DNA of 64,000 nt from a virus: IMG/VR virus record IMGVR_UViG_3300025883_000003, positions 43,830 through 107,829 of that record. One strand, written 5' to 3'. The notes beneath the pieces were generated by a model that saw nothing but the letters and a program-made list of their open reading frames with translations, ran no database searches and was not told the origin of the DNA. Numbering within the stretch: position 1 is the stretch's first letter; every line of letters begins with the position of its first letter. Of the stretch, positions 40,052 through 49,800 are shown piece after piece. Both the position numbers and the translations under genes were made by a program.

Positions 40052-40387
40052 ATGCACTTCGACTTGGTACGCCCGTGCTCCGATTGCCCCTTCCTGAAAG
40101 AAGGGGGCATCCGACTCCGGCCAATGCGCGCTCGCGAGATCGCCGACATGATGCTCTCACGCGATGGCGGTACGTTCGCTTGCCACAAGACCACCGAGGC
40201 CGGCGGTAGCGAGGGTCCGGTGCGCCACTGCGCGGGTGCGCTCATCTTCGCGGAGAGCCACAAGATCATGACGCAGGCCATGCGCATCGCAGAGCGCTTG
40301 CAGATATACGATCACACCAAGCTCGAAGAGAGCGCCAAGGTGTTCGTCACGCGCTCTGAAATGCTAGAGGCGCAGATGAAAGACTAG
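40052..40387 (+). CDS. Conserved Cys-rich phage protein
   Basis: A 111-residue protein with PCSDCPFLKEGG, then FACHKTTE and HCAGALIFAE. This C-x2-C-PF ... CHKT ... CAGAL pattern belongs to a widespread phage family and fits a metal or Fe-S site. The function is unknown. Its end overlaps the convergent terminase gene by four bases. Confidence 0.75.
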   Translation: MHFDLVRPCSDCPFLKEGGIRLRPMRAREIADMMLSRDGGTFACHKTTEAGGSEGPVRHCAGALIFAESHKIMTQAMRIAERLQIYDHTKLEESAKVFVTRSEMLEAQMKD

Positions 40388-41982
40388 GTGCCGAAGGCGG
40401 AGTCGTCTTCTTCTTCCGCTTCACCAAGCATGACGCTCTCCCAATCGCCACCGCTCAAGTCGTCGTCTTCGTCGTCGTCGTTTTCTTCGTCACCGAACGC
40501 GAAGCTGAAGCCACCGGCCTTGGCGGCTTCGCAGGCAAACCAAAATGATGTAACGCAATCGTCGTGCGATCCGATGCCTTGGAGCTTGCCATCGATGTAC
40601 CCGAACATGCTCATCTCTTCGATCCAAATATCGGTCATGCGTCGGCTGTACTCATCGCCGCGCGGGATAATGACCTTCTCGTTTTCGAGCAAGATGCGGA
40701 GCCCCGGAATGCCGCGGTCGAGTGGGTACTTGTTTGTCGCGAGCGTAATGAATTCCTTCACGGGAAGGTCGGTAAGCCGACGCATTTCGTCCGTGTAGAT
40801 TTGCTGCATCGCATTGCTCTCGATGAAGATCAGACCAGGGTCGTAGTTGAGTGCGTCTTGCGCGATCTGTTCTAGCTGAGTGCGAAACTGCAAGCCCTTG
40901 CTGCGGTTGATATCGCAGATGATCACGTTGCCCTTTTTGTCCTTGGCGATGGTGTAGATCACGAAGTAGTCAGCGCCGACGTTGGCGGAGCGTGCGATAT
41001 CGACGCCCATGTACGTCGACCATCCGCGCTCGCGAATCTCGTTCAGGCTCGGGCGCAACTTGAGCATGGGATCGTAGAGCGGCGGGAACAGGTAGCTCGG
41101 GAAGATCGAAAGCTCGTCACTGATCGGGTCGCACAGAATCTCGCGCGTGAAGCTGACGCTCCCGATCTCTTCGCGCTTGTCTTTGAGTCTCTTGAGCGTC
41201 CATCGCCAAGGGAACAGCGCGCGCTCATCGCCGGTATCCTTGTCGCGGATAATGCCGGGGTACTTTTTGAACGTGTACATCCGGTTGTGCCGGAGGAAGC
41301 CCCACAGGTCGGCCATGTGGTACGGCGTCCCGACGCACACGAGTTGCCCTTCGGGCGTGAGCATGTTCGTGATCGCGCTCTTGAAGTATTCGATGTTCTT
41401 TTTGCGGACGGTCTCCGACCACATATCTTCGTCGTTCAGCACGTCATCGCAGACGATGTACTTAGGGTGACGACCGCGGACCTTCTTTCCGTAGCCGATG
41501 GCCCGTATGCGGGAGCCGTTGGTGAGCCGTGCGTCGCTCCGGTTCAATCGGGTGCGTGAGCCCTTCCCCTCGCTCTGCGGAACCAAGTGTTGCAGCTCGG
41601 GGATATCGATCATCCCCTTCAGGTTGTCGCGGCCGTAGATGATAATATCGAGGAATTCCATCGCGCCATCGAGCGTCGCGCTGAAGAGGTAGACTTCGCA
41701 TCCGGGCTCCGACCACGCGCGCCAGATGGGGTAGGCGTACGAAAAGAAGGCGCTCTTCGAATGGTCACGAGCCGCGTTGATCGCGATGCGTCGCTCGTCG
41801 TGAACGAGGTTGCCCCAATCCACGAGGTGCGGCCCGATCTCTAGGCCGAGAATATCCTTTGCGAACAGGCAAAGGTCGCTCTTCAGAAGCTCTTGGTAGA
41901 GCGCTTGCCAGTAGGGGTCGTCATCCGCCCCCTGCATTTCGAGGATCAGATCGTCAACTTCGGCGGTGCTCAGACTTGCCAC
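40384..41982 (-). CDS. Terminase large subunit
   Basis: DNA-packaging motor ATPase and nuclease. The ATPase has a Walker A-like ARDHSKS (71-77), in which the usual Gly before Lys is Ser, and Walker B YIVCDD (Asp179-Asp180), with the coupling motif CVGTPYH. The nuclease acidic residues are Asp328 in MGVDIA, Glu388 in FIESN and Asp474-Asp475 in GSHDDC. The last 40 residues are an acidic tail (DEENDDDEDDD). It is on the strand opposite to portal and capsid genes. At 532 residues the length is normal. Confidence 0.93.
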   Translation of the reverse strand: MASLSTAEVDDLILEMQGADDDPYWQALYQELLKSDLCLFAKDILGLEIGPHLVDWGNLVHDERRIAINAARDHSKSAFFSYAYPIWRAWSEPGCEVYLFSATLDGAMEFLDIIIYGRDNLKGMIDIPELQHLVPQSEGKGSRTRLNRSDARLTNGSRIRAIGYGKKVRGRHPKYIVCDDVLNDEDMWSETVRKKNIEYFKSAITNMLTPEGQLVCVGTPYHMADLWGFLRHNRMYTFKKYPGIIRDKDTGDERALFPWRWTLKRLKDKREEIGSVSFTREILCDPISDELSIFPSYLFPPLYDPMLKLRPSLNEIRERGWSTYMGVDIARSANVGADYFVIYTIAKDKKGNVIICDINRSKGLQFRTQLEQIAQDALNYDPGLIFIESNAMQQIYTDEMRRLTDLPVKEFITLATNKYPLDRGIPGLRILLENEKVIIPRGDEYSRRMTDIWIEEMSMFGYIDGKLQGIGSHDDCVTSFWFACEAAKAGGFSFAFGDEENDDDEDDDLSGGDWESVMLGEAEEEDDSAFGT

Positions 41983-42145
41983 GGACTTTCGTTGTACTCG
42001 CTATGTACCGCTCGATCACAGCCTTGGGTGGCTCTGCGGTTCGCAGGGGCAAGTGGTCCTTGCCGTACCATCGGTCCCAAGACCCGATGCGGAGTAGCGC
42101 ATTCCCACTGCGCGGATCTTTGTACACTATCGTGGCTCGTGCCAT
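41954..42145 (-). CDS. Small basic protein upstream of terminase
   Basis: A 63-residue basic protein whose 3' end overlaps the terminase start by 29 bases. AGAAGGAACG precedes the ATG. It could be a terminase cofactor, but it shows no recognised motif. Confidence 0.5.
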   Translation of the reverse strand: MARATIVYKDPRSGNALLRIGSWDRWYGKDHLPLRTAEPPKAVIERYIASTTKVRGKSEHRRS

Positions 42146-42181
42146 GACCGTTCGTTCCTTCTAGTTGTACAGTGTGCCAGC

Positions 42182-42406
42182 TTAGACGCGGGGCTGTTTC
42201 AACCCTACGTACAGAGGTCGTGGGCGTTTCGGTGGCTTCTTTTTGTAGCCATCGCATCGGAATCGTGCCCCCACGAATTTGTTGGAGCGTTCCATCCAAC
42301 AGAGTTTGCAGCGGATAACGCCGCCGTGAGACTCCCACCAATGAGACGGGTGGAAGGGTTTGTCACTCCAATGAATCCCCACGGCATTCTGTGTAGCCAA
42401 CGGCAA
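42182..42406 (-). CDS. Small Cys/Trp-rich basic protein
   Basis: A 74-residue frame from TTG 42406, or 66 residues from GTG 42382. HWWESHGGVIRCKLCWMER with a later Cys looks like a small zinc-binding domain followed by a basic Pro/Lys tail. Start choice is unclear because neither codon has a good ribosome site. A competing frame at 42205-42510 looks less protein-like. Confidence 0.4.
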   Translation of the reverse strand: MPLATQNAVGIHWSDKPFHPSHWWESHGGVIRCKLCWMERSNKFVGARFRCDGYKKKPPKRPRPLYVGLKQPRV

Positions 42407-42458
42407 TGGCCACGTCCAGGGATGACGGCATTTTCCGTGTTTCCAACTTGTAAGATCG

Positions 42459-42809
42459 TTACGGGCGCACGCCGCTCGACCCGCCCGTAGGCGTGTAGCG
42501 GCTGAGCCAACGCTCTTCGACCGGCCGGTGATTCGCGTGTGCGTGTGCGATCCCCTCTTTCATGCCGGCGCTGAGCCCGTGGTCCATGTACACGGCCGTG
42601 AGATCGGCGCGGAGCATGAACATGCGCGCGGCCCGCAGTCCCATTTCACGGTGCTCCGGGTTCGTGTCGTCGAGCACGCGGGTGTAGAGCAAATGGCTGG
42701 CAAACGGCGACTCGCCGCGAAGCAGGCAATCGAAGAGACACGCTTCGGCGTACGCTTCATTATCCTCTACTTCGCCGCTGTAGGGGGATTCAATGATTAC
42801 GATCTTCAT
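42459..42809 (-). CDS. DUF7768-like protein (deoxyribosyltransferase-like fold)
   Basis: A 116-residue protein. IIESPYSGEVEDNEAYAEA, CLLRGESPFASHLLYTRVL, and the end GLSAGMKEGIAHAH fit a phage family related to nucleoside 2-deoxyribosyltransferase-like proteins (DUF7768/DUF4406 type). A role in nucleotide or nucleotide-derived second-messenger chemistry is only suggested by the fold. ATG 42809 overlaps the upstream stop (ATGA). Confidence 0.7.
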   Translation of the reverse strand: MKIVIIESPYSGEVEDNEAYAEACLFDCLLRGESPFASHLLYTRVLDDTNPEHREMGLRAARMFMLRADLTAVYMDHGLSAGMKEGIAHAHANHRPVEERWLSRYTPTGGSSGVRP

Positions 42810-43171
42810 GCGGGGTTCGTCAGACATTCGACACGGCGCTCCATAACGTGGTCTTTGGGGTGGGCAGCGAGCAAGGCGTGACTCGTGATCCGCCGGCAGC
42901 CGGCAGAGCATGCGTATAGCTCAAACATCGGATTGCTTTCCGCCCAAAGCGCACGCCAGTCTTCGGGAATATCCGGTTTCCCGTCGTTGTCGGTCGCAGG
43001 CGCTTCACCTTTGCAGGCCGCGCATTGCACGTAGATGAGTACCACGCGACTATCGTGCCTCAGTTGAGCGGGTGGGGTCCAGTTGTGCACCAAAGGATAA
43101 CGAGCCTTCGACGTTGCGCTGAAGTATCCTTGCGGGCAGCATTGGTTCAGTGCGAACCACAGTTTTTTCAT
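42806..43171 (-). CDS. Hypothetical protein with Cys pairs
   Basis: A 121-residue protein from ATG 43171. CAAC (about 58-61) and CSAGC (about 94-98) could bind zinc. It diverges from the large plus-strand gene at 43261; the 89 bases between them should carry promoters in both directions, but none is convincing. Confidence 0.6.
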   Translation of the reverse strand: MKKLWFALNQCCPQGYFSATSKARYPLVHNWTPPAQLRHDSRVVLIYVQCAACKGEAPATDNDGKPDIPEDWRALWAESNPMFELYACSAGCRRITSHALLAAHPKDHVMERRVECLTNPA

Positions 43172-43260
43172 CGGGGGATCGCCCGTGCGCGTGCTTAGCA
43201 AATTGGATTCGGGGGAATCTAAAACGCTATCCAAAGGCCGCGCACGGGCGGTGATTTCAC

Positions 43261-46200
43261 GTGGTCATACGCAAAGCTGAGCGATCTAAGTGGCACACCA
43301 ATGCCTCTTCGGGGTTCCCTTCGATGGTCTCGCCCGCCAAGGTTCGCGCTCGACTCGTCGCCGGCAAAGGCGAGCTGCTAGCGCAACAGCTCGCCGCCAA
43401 TCGCATCTTCCGTGAGAACGAAACCACCGAAGACGCGCCGCTTCCCCGGCATATCATCGCCATCGAAGACGTGACGCACGGCTTGGGGCTCGATGCAGCC
43501 GACGAACAAGCGGTTCAGCGCATCATTCTCGATACGAACGCGCACTTCGATCAGACCACGCAGACCCATCGGCTGACATTGGCGCGCGCGAGCTTTGTCA
43601 CGACGCTTCGGGCGATGCCTCATATCAGCTCCGACATTCGCATGGAGCTGACGAAACGGGCCATCGCGTATTGGCGCCGGAACACGCAGACCGACTACGG
43701 CAAACCGCCCACGATCCGCTCGATCGCGGTCAAGAGTGAGCCCGCGCTCGTGATCAAGGCGGCCAAGCGCTTGAACGGCTCCGAGAAGCGCGTCGAAATG
43801 CCGCAGATCATCGCCCAAAAGCTCCCGGCGTTCCTGAAAGAGCTGCGCAAGGACGGCACCAAGTGCAAGCGCAAGAGCTACGACGCCAGCAAGCTCAAAC
43901 CGATGCAAAACAAGCTCGATACGTCCAAAGTTGAGCGGTTGAAGAGCACCCCCGAAGCCCTGAAAAAGCCGATCGTGGTGAGCCATGACGGCTTCATTCT
44001 CGATGGGCACCATCGTTGGGCCGCATGCAAGGCGTTGGGGCAAAAAGTGCCGTGCGTAGAGGTCGCGCTCGACAAAGACGAGCTGCTAGAGCAAGCCCGT
44101 GACTTCGATGGGGCTGAGTTTCGCAAAGCCGGGGCCTACATCGGGCCTAGAGGCGGCAAATGGGCCGATGCGAAGCACACTATCCCCTGGAAAGACCCCG
44201 GCTTAGAGCGCAAACGACGGCTGTTGACGCAGATCGAAGGCAGTCTGACGGCTGCCACGCGCTCCGCGTCCCGATCGCTCGACTCCCGTGACGACGACGC
44301 CATGCGCGCGGCCGGCCATGACGTGCGCAAGGTCCGTGAACGCTTGTCGCGCGTCGCTGGGGAGCACGAGATCCACGCCAAGAGCCCCGGCGCGCTCGGA
44401 AAGCAGTACCGGACGCTCGATAAGCGCATCGCTGGGCTCGAAACGGAGCTGCGGAGCACGCCATCGAAGCAGATGGAAGCCGCGGCGACGAAGACGATCC
44501 GCGCAGAGCTGGCGGCTGACTCGCGTGACGAGCAGTACCGTACGCAAGACGCGGATTTCATTCTTGGCGATGGGTCCGTAGACAAAGCGGCGCTCTACCA
44601 AGAGGCCGGCATGGCGCTCCGCAATCTTCGGATGCTCCCTGAGCGCGCCGATCTCAAGTGGCTCGTCAAGCTCGTCAAAAAAGAGGCGAACCTACACGAG
44701 CGCAACGTCACCAAGCCGCTTCACCGGCAGCCCAAGAACAAGTACCGCAAAGCCGACAAGATCCCCGGCGGGCTCGCCGACAAAAAGAAGCCCTCCGACT
44801 TCGACAAAGCGAAGCTCGAAGCGGGTATCAAAGTTGAAATGGAGCACACGAGCGATCGGTCCATCGCGACTGAGATCGCCATGGATCACTTGACCGAAGA
44901 CGCGGACTACTACGAGAAGCTGAAGACTATCGAGAAGTCATCGAAGCCGCCGCCCGGCTACGTCCTGGCGCCGGGCAGCAAGAAGGGGGCGTACCGCAAG
45001 AAGGTCGCCGGCAAGTGGGACCATTGGTATCCCGACGCTAAGAAGCCCAAGCGCAAGGCCAAGGCCAAGAAAAAGCCCGCTCGCGAGCCGCATATCAACG
45101 GCTGGGCGGGCGTGGTCGGCTCGGAGCTGGGCGACCATCTGCGCGGGATACTCGTGCGCTACGGCAATCTCGAAGCCCTGCAACAAGAGCTGAAGGAAAC
45201 GCTCGACCCGGAGAAGCAAAAGGAGCTGACGCAGGGGATCGCCAACTATCGGGTCAACGAAATGACCGGGATTCCGTCGAAGGCAGAGACGCACAAGCTC
45301 TTGGAGCAGTCCATGAAGCTCCGCACGTTCGATGACGTGCAGAAGTTCACCGAGACCGTGGTGGATCTCGGAGACCACAAGATCCAGGTTATCAACTTGC
45401 TCGGCAACTCGCTTGGCTGGGCCATCCGCGCCCCCGGAGCACCCCCGAAAAAGGGTGACGACGGGTATTCGCAGCACCAAAAGCTCGTCAAGAAGGTCAA
45501 AGCCTTCGAGCAAGACACCTCGTGGCGCCGGCCGAAGAGCACGGACCCGCAAGAAGTGGCCGACACCTACAACTTGGCCATGATCGATATCAACCCGACG
45601 CTCCCTGAGCCTATCCAAACGCACATTACAGGCATGCTCAGCAACGCGTTCGAAGACTTGGCCGACGTGCTGGGTGCGGTGAAGCTCAGCCACGGCTCGC
45701 TTCAGATTCGAGTGACGGCCCAAGAGGCGCTGTACGCTCCCGGCTACGCGTACGGAGCGCAGTACGTGCGCCCCCGGAGCCGCAACCCCGAAGATTGGGA
45801 CCGGGATTGGAACTTCGGCGGCGAAGAAGCGACGCCTTCCATGGGCTCGCACGGGCTCCAAGAGAAGATGGAACAAGCGCCCCCGATGATCCGCATTTCC
45901 ATGGAACGAGCTTCCGCGCTCGCTCATGAGTACGGGCATGCGCTCGATGACGCGACGGCCATCGTCAGCGCCAACCCGGCCATGAGCGAAAAGCACGCCG
46001 ATGAGATTGCGGCCAAGGAAGCGGTGCACATGCTCTTGCTCCAAAGCCCCATGCGGGACCGCGCAGAGCGGGTCGAGCGCAAGCGGGGGCCTAGAGGATA
46101 TTGGGGCTCGCCGGCTGAAATGTGGGCACGCGGTTTCGAGCAGTACGTGCACAAGAAGCTGAACGACAAGGGTCGGTTCAACTCGCTTCTGACGCACCAC

Positions 46201-46812
46201 ACCTATGACGGCCGGGTGGACGATGGGGTTTTCATGGCCCCCAAAGAGTTCGCTCCCATCGAAGCGGCCTTCGACAAGTGGCTCGGCATGGCCAAAGAGC
46301 TGGGGATGCTCGAAAAGGCATTCCGGCTTCTCTTCGGCGACCCGACGCTCGTCGTGAAGGCCCGTTCGATCCTCACGCCGAACATCCAAGTGGGCGAAGC
46401 GCGCGGGGCACCCCGCTTCGACACGCCCCCGATGCCCGACTACCAGAGCATCTATTATCCCCCAGAGAACGCTGACTCGCACAAGCGGGAGCGCGCGCAG
46501 TCGCAGAACCGACGCCGCGCCGATGCGGAGCGTGTGCGAGGCAAGTGGGGCTTTCACGGCAAGGTGATTCCCGACAAGCCCGTGCTCCGGTGGAAGCTCG
46601 ACCGCGAAGAGAGCGAAGATCCCTTCGACCACACCGGGGTCAAGCAAGAGCACAAGCCCCGCAAGAGCCCCAAGCTCATGGCGCGTGCCCGGATCAAGGC
46701 CGGCGCCACTACCTATCCCGAAGAGGGCACGGAGCTTCCGGGCGATGGGAAGCGAAAGCGAAAGCGGAAAAAGAAGAAAAAGCAAGTTAGGCTCACGGCG
46801 AGGAAGCAATGA
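43261..46812 (+). CDS. Polyvalent-type giant protein with ParB-like, DUF5661-like and zincin/LPD1 modules
   Basis: A 1183-residue multidomain protein of the kind described as phage polyvalent proteins, thought to be packaged and injected. From N to C: a helical region (1-235); a ParB/sulfiredoxin-like module (VVSHDGFILDGHHRWAACKA, about 239-260); the repeated linker GAYIGPRGGKWADAKHT (about 290-308); a coiled region; a DUF5661-like module (KIPGGLADKKKPSDFD, then EIAMDHLTED, about 500-555); a degenerate linker KKGAYRKKVAGKWDHWYPD; and a zincin ALAHEYGHALDD (near 890) with an LPD1-like GSPAEMWARGFEQYV (near 950). The C-terminus is highly basic. The start is GTG. Confidence 0.8.
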   Translation: MVIRKAERSKWHTNASSGFPSMVSPAKVRARLVAGKGELLAQQLAANRIFRENETTEDAPLPRHIIAIEDVTHGLGLDAADEQAVQRIILDTNAHFDQTTQTHRLTLARASFVTTLRAMPHISSDIRMELTKRAIAYWRRNTQTDYGKPPTIRSIAVKSEPALVIKAAKRLNGSEKRVEMPQIIAQKLPAFLKELRKDGTKCKRKSYDASKLKPMQNKLDTSKVERLKSTPEALKKPIVVSHDGFILDGHHRWAACKALGQKVPCVEVALDKDELLEQARDFDGAEFRKAGAYIGPRGGKWADAKHTIPWKDPGLERKRRLLTQIEGSLTAATRSASRSLDSRDDDAMRAAGHDVRKVRERLSRVAGEHEIHAKSPGALGKQYRTLDKRIAGLETELRSTPSKQMEAAATKTIRAELAADSRDEQYRTQDADFILGDGSVDKAALYQEAGMALRNLRMLPERADLKWLVKLVKKEANLHERNVTKPLHRQPKNKYRKADKIPGGLADKKKPSDFDKAKLEAGIKVEMEHTSDRSIATEIAMDHLTEDADYYEKLKTIEKSSKPPPGYVLAPGSKKGAYRKKVAGKWDHWYPDAKKPKRKAKAKKKPAREPHINGWAGVVGSELGDHLRGILVRYGNLEALQQELKETLDPEKQKELTQGIANYRVNEMTGIPSKAETHKLLEQSMKLRTFDDVQKFTETVVDLGDHKIQVINLLGNSLGWAIRAPGAPPKKGDDGYSQHQKLVKKVKAFEQDTSWRRPKSTDPQEVADTYNLAMIDINPTLPEPIQTHITGMLSNAFEDLADVLGAVKLSHGSLQIRVTAQEALYAPGYAYGAQYVRPRSRNPEDWDRDWNFGGEEATPSMGSHGLQEKMEQAPPMIRISMERASALAHEYGHALDDATAIVSANPAMSEKHADEIAAKEAVHMLLLQSPMRDRAERVERKRGPRGYWGSPAEMWARGFEQYVHKKLNDKGRFNSLLTHHTYDGRVDDGVFMAPKEFAPIEAAFDKWLGMAKELGMLEKAFRLLFGDPTLVVKARSILTPNIQVGEARGAPRFDTPPMPDYQSIYYPPENADSHKRERAQSQNRRRADAERVRGKWGFHGKVIPDKPVLRWKLDREESEDPFDHTGVKQEHKPRKSPKLMARARIKAGATTYPEEGTELPGDGKRKRKRKKKKKQVRLTARKQ
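44131..44193 (+). repeat. GPRGGKW linker repeat, copy 1
   Basis: Encodes GAYIGPRGGKWADAKHTIPW. The DNA differs from the other copies at many third positions, so the peptide, not the DNA, is conserved. Confidence 0.85.
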
Positions 46813-49800
46813 GGGGTAGACCGCCAATTGGAGACGCGGACGCGCTTCGCGCCGTCATGAACAAGGCTCAAGCCCGGCGGGCTCGTGGTGAGCTGTTGCT
46901 CACCAAGGCCATCTTCTACGGCCCCAAAGGGGGCAAGTGGGCCGACTCCGCCCACACGATCCCGTACAAAGAGCTGAAGGGGCGCCGTAAGGGGGCCAAA
47001 GACGAGCCCAAGGGCCGAAGACAGTCTGGCGTTCAAGAGATCCCGAAGGGCCGTAAGAAGGGCCAGGACGAGCCCGCAAAGGGACGCACCAAGGCCGCTG
47101 AAGATACAGCGGGGCGGGAAAAATCAAGGCCAGAGGATAATGGGAAGCGGCGACCCGGATCGGCCGTCGCGCCCAAGGGGCGCGACAAGGCTCAGCCTGA
47201 AGACAAGGGCAAGCCCAAGGGGACCGAAGAGGCCGCCAAACCAGCCGCTACGCGCGAGTGGGTCAAGGGGGCCGACTACGGGCTCCAAGAGACCGACAAG
47301 CAGCACAAGGGCGAAGACGGCGAGTACACCCCCGTCCGCAAGAAGCTCCACGAGCAAATCTACGCGAAGTTTCTCGACCACGTGCCGACCGTCCCTGAGA
47401 ACCAGAAGCCCACGGCCATCGTCACCATGGGCGGTCCCGCGGCGGGCAAGACCACGCTCGTCAAGCACGTCCAGAGCAACTTCAACGACTTCGCGGTGGT
47501 GAACCCCGATGACGTGAAGGAAGAGCTTCCTGAGTACCAAAAGGGGATCAACCTAGGCGAGAAAGACGGCAAGACCGTCAGCGCGCGCGACGCTGCATTC
47601 CTTGTGCACCAAGAAAGCTCTGACGTAGCCATCGAGATTCAGAAGCTCGCCATCGAGCAACGCAAGAACATCATTCTCGACGGCACCGGCAAGAACGTCG
47701 AGAAGTACCGTAAGAAGATCGCCGATCTCAAAGCGGCCGGCTACCACGTCCAGGTCATCATGCCGCACGTCGACATGAACGAGGCGATCGATCGCGTGGA
47801 AACGCGCGCAGAGAAGACCGGCCGATACGTCCCAGAGGATATCGTGCGCCATGCGCACACACGCATCCCTTCCAACTTCGAAGCCATCGCACGCACTGCC
47901 GATGAGTTCGCACTGTTCAAGTCGGGTCGACCCCCGAAGTCGGTGTGGTCCGGTGGCGCTGGCAAGGGCGACGTGGTGCATGATGCCAACTACGTTCGCG
48001 ATTTTCTACGGTTGGGGAAGCGACTCACAAAAGAGGTAGAAGCAGGCATGCACAAGTCAGAAAACGGCGGCGGCGACAAACCGCCAAGTGTGTCACTCGA
48101 TGACTTGGTAAAGCGCGTTGCGAGCTTCGATGCGCCCGAAGAGGATAAGGACGCGGAGCAGATCCAGGGTGGCGACGGCGATGGCGTATGGTGGCCCGTC
48201 GAAGACTACGAAGACGAGATCCGCGAGCAGATGGACAAGCAAGGCGGCGTGAAAAAGAGCGGTACGTTCACCGTGCCCACCAAGCGCTTCGTCGTGAAGG
48301 GTGGACCGTACATCGGTCCCCGTGGCGGCAAGTGGGCAGACCCGCAGCACAAGATCCCCTATGAGAGCGCGAAGCAGCACCACGCGCGGGTGACCGGGCG
48401 CGGCAAGCGCTCGCTCGGGCCGGGCGAAGAGGTAGGCTTCCCGTGGAAGCGCTACGAAGCGCGGGCCAAGGGCATGAACAACGATCAGCTCGCAGGCGCC
48501 ATTCAGGACGCCCTATCGACGCTGATCCACGCCGATGCGATGGACCGGGAGAGCGGCGGAGACCGGGGCGGGCATTACCGCGATGAGATCAGCGTCTACC
48601 GGAACGAGCAGAAGACGCGCGCGAAGATCACCGAGAAGATGGGGGCGTCGCAGAGCAAGTCGAAAGCGGCCCGCAAGAAAGCGCGCGAGAAGGTCAAAAA
48701 CGCGCTCGTCGCGGAAGGCATGGAGCCTTCCGAAGCCAGCTACATGCTCAAAGAGCGTGCCCAAAAGTCGCCCCAAGACGCTACCGTAACGGCGGCTATC
48801 GGTGCAGACCGTTGGCATGCACTGAAGCTCCAAGGGAACATAGCCGGGGACTTCACCAAGTGGTCGGGTGGCGCGGTCGAGCAAGCGAAAGCCTTCAGCC
48901 AGGATCTTGTGGACTACGGGGTGATCACGGAGAAGGAAGCTCAGAAGCTCGCAGAAGCGAAGCATGGGCTCATGAACCGGAACATCGTCGACGCGCAACT
49001 GGTCATGAAGCAGCACGGTGCTGGCGCGTTTTCAAAGTACAAAGAAACGAAAGAGCCCGCGATTCGCGCCATGGCGTTTGCAGAGCGCGCACTCCGTTTG
49101 GGTGGTGTGAGCAAAGCCAAGGCCAAGGCGGTGGTGCGCAAGCTCCGAAATGAGGCGTACGAGAAGAGCCCCGGCTACTCGATGAAGCTGAAGGAAGTTC
49201 GCAGCATTCTCGGGGACTACGGCTTCGACACCACGAAGTACGTGGCGATCGATGCGACCTATCGGGAGAGCATGAAGTACCGCTCCCGCAAGCCGCAGAC
49301 CAACGGTCCGGTGAAGGACAGTAACCTCGCGAAGCAGCTCTATAACAAGGGGATCAAGCTCGTTCGCAAGAGCAAGCTAGACGACTCGCTGCGCAAGGGT
49401 GGGCCTTACATTGGGCCGCGGGGTGGGAAGTGGGCCGATGCGGCGCACACGATCGCATGGTCGGATGAGAAGCCCGCAGCGCCAAAGGCCAAGGGCGTCG
49501 GCGACGAGATCGCCATGCCGCACACGCTGAGCCCGATGAAGTTCGGCAAAAAGCCTGAGCTTCCCGAAGGGGCGATGAGCACCGATGGGTACGATGCCGC
49601 AGACGTGGTGAACGGCGACGCGCCGTACAAGCCCGGTGACGCGCTGCATCCCGACCACAAGTCGGCAGAGACGGCCTACGTGATCGAAGACTACCCCTAC
49701 GGTCGGCTCCGCACGCAAATGCGCGTGTGGATTGACCGGGACAAGAACGGGCGCGGTCGACTCATGCGCCAGACGCTAGACCCGAAGCGCACCGGCCATT

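Noticed and set aside
42205-42510. A 101-residue minus-strand frame competing with 42182-42406
   Set aside because: It lacks a ribosome site and has no protein-like pattern; the competing frame has a Cys pair and basic tail.
44938-46827. A 629-residue minus-strand frame opposite the first giant gene
   Set aside because: The plus-strand frame has clear domain motifs, whereas this frame has none and is antisense to conserved codons.
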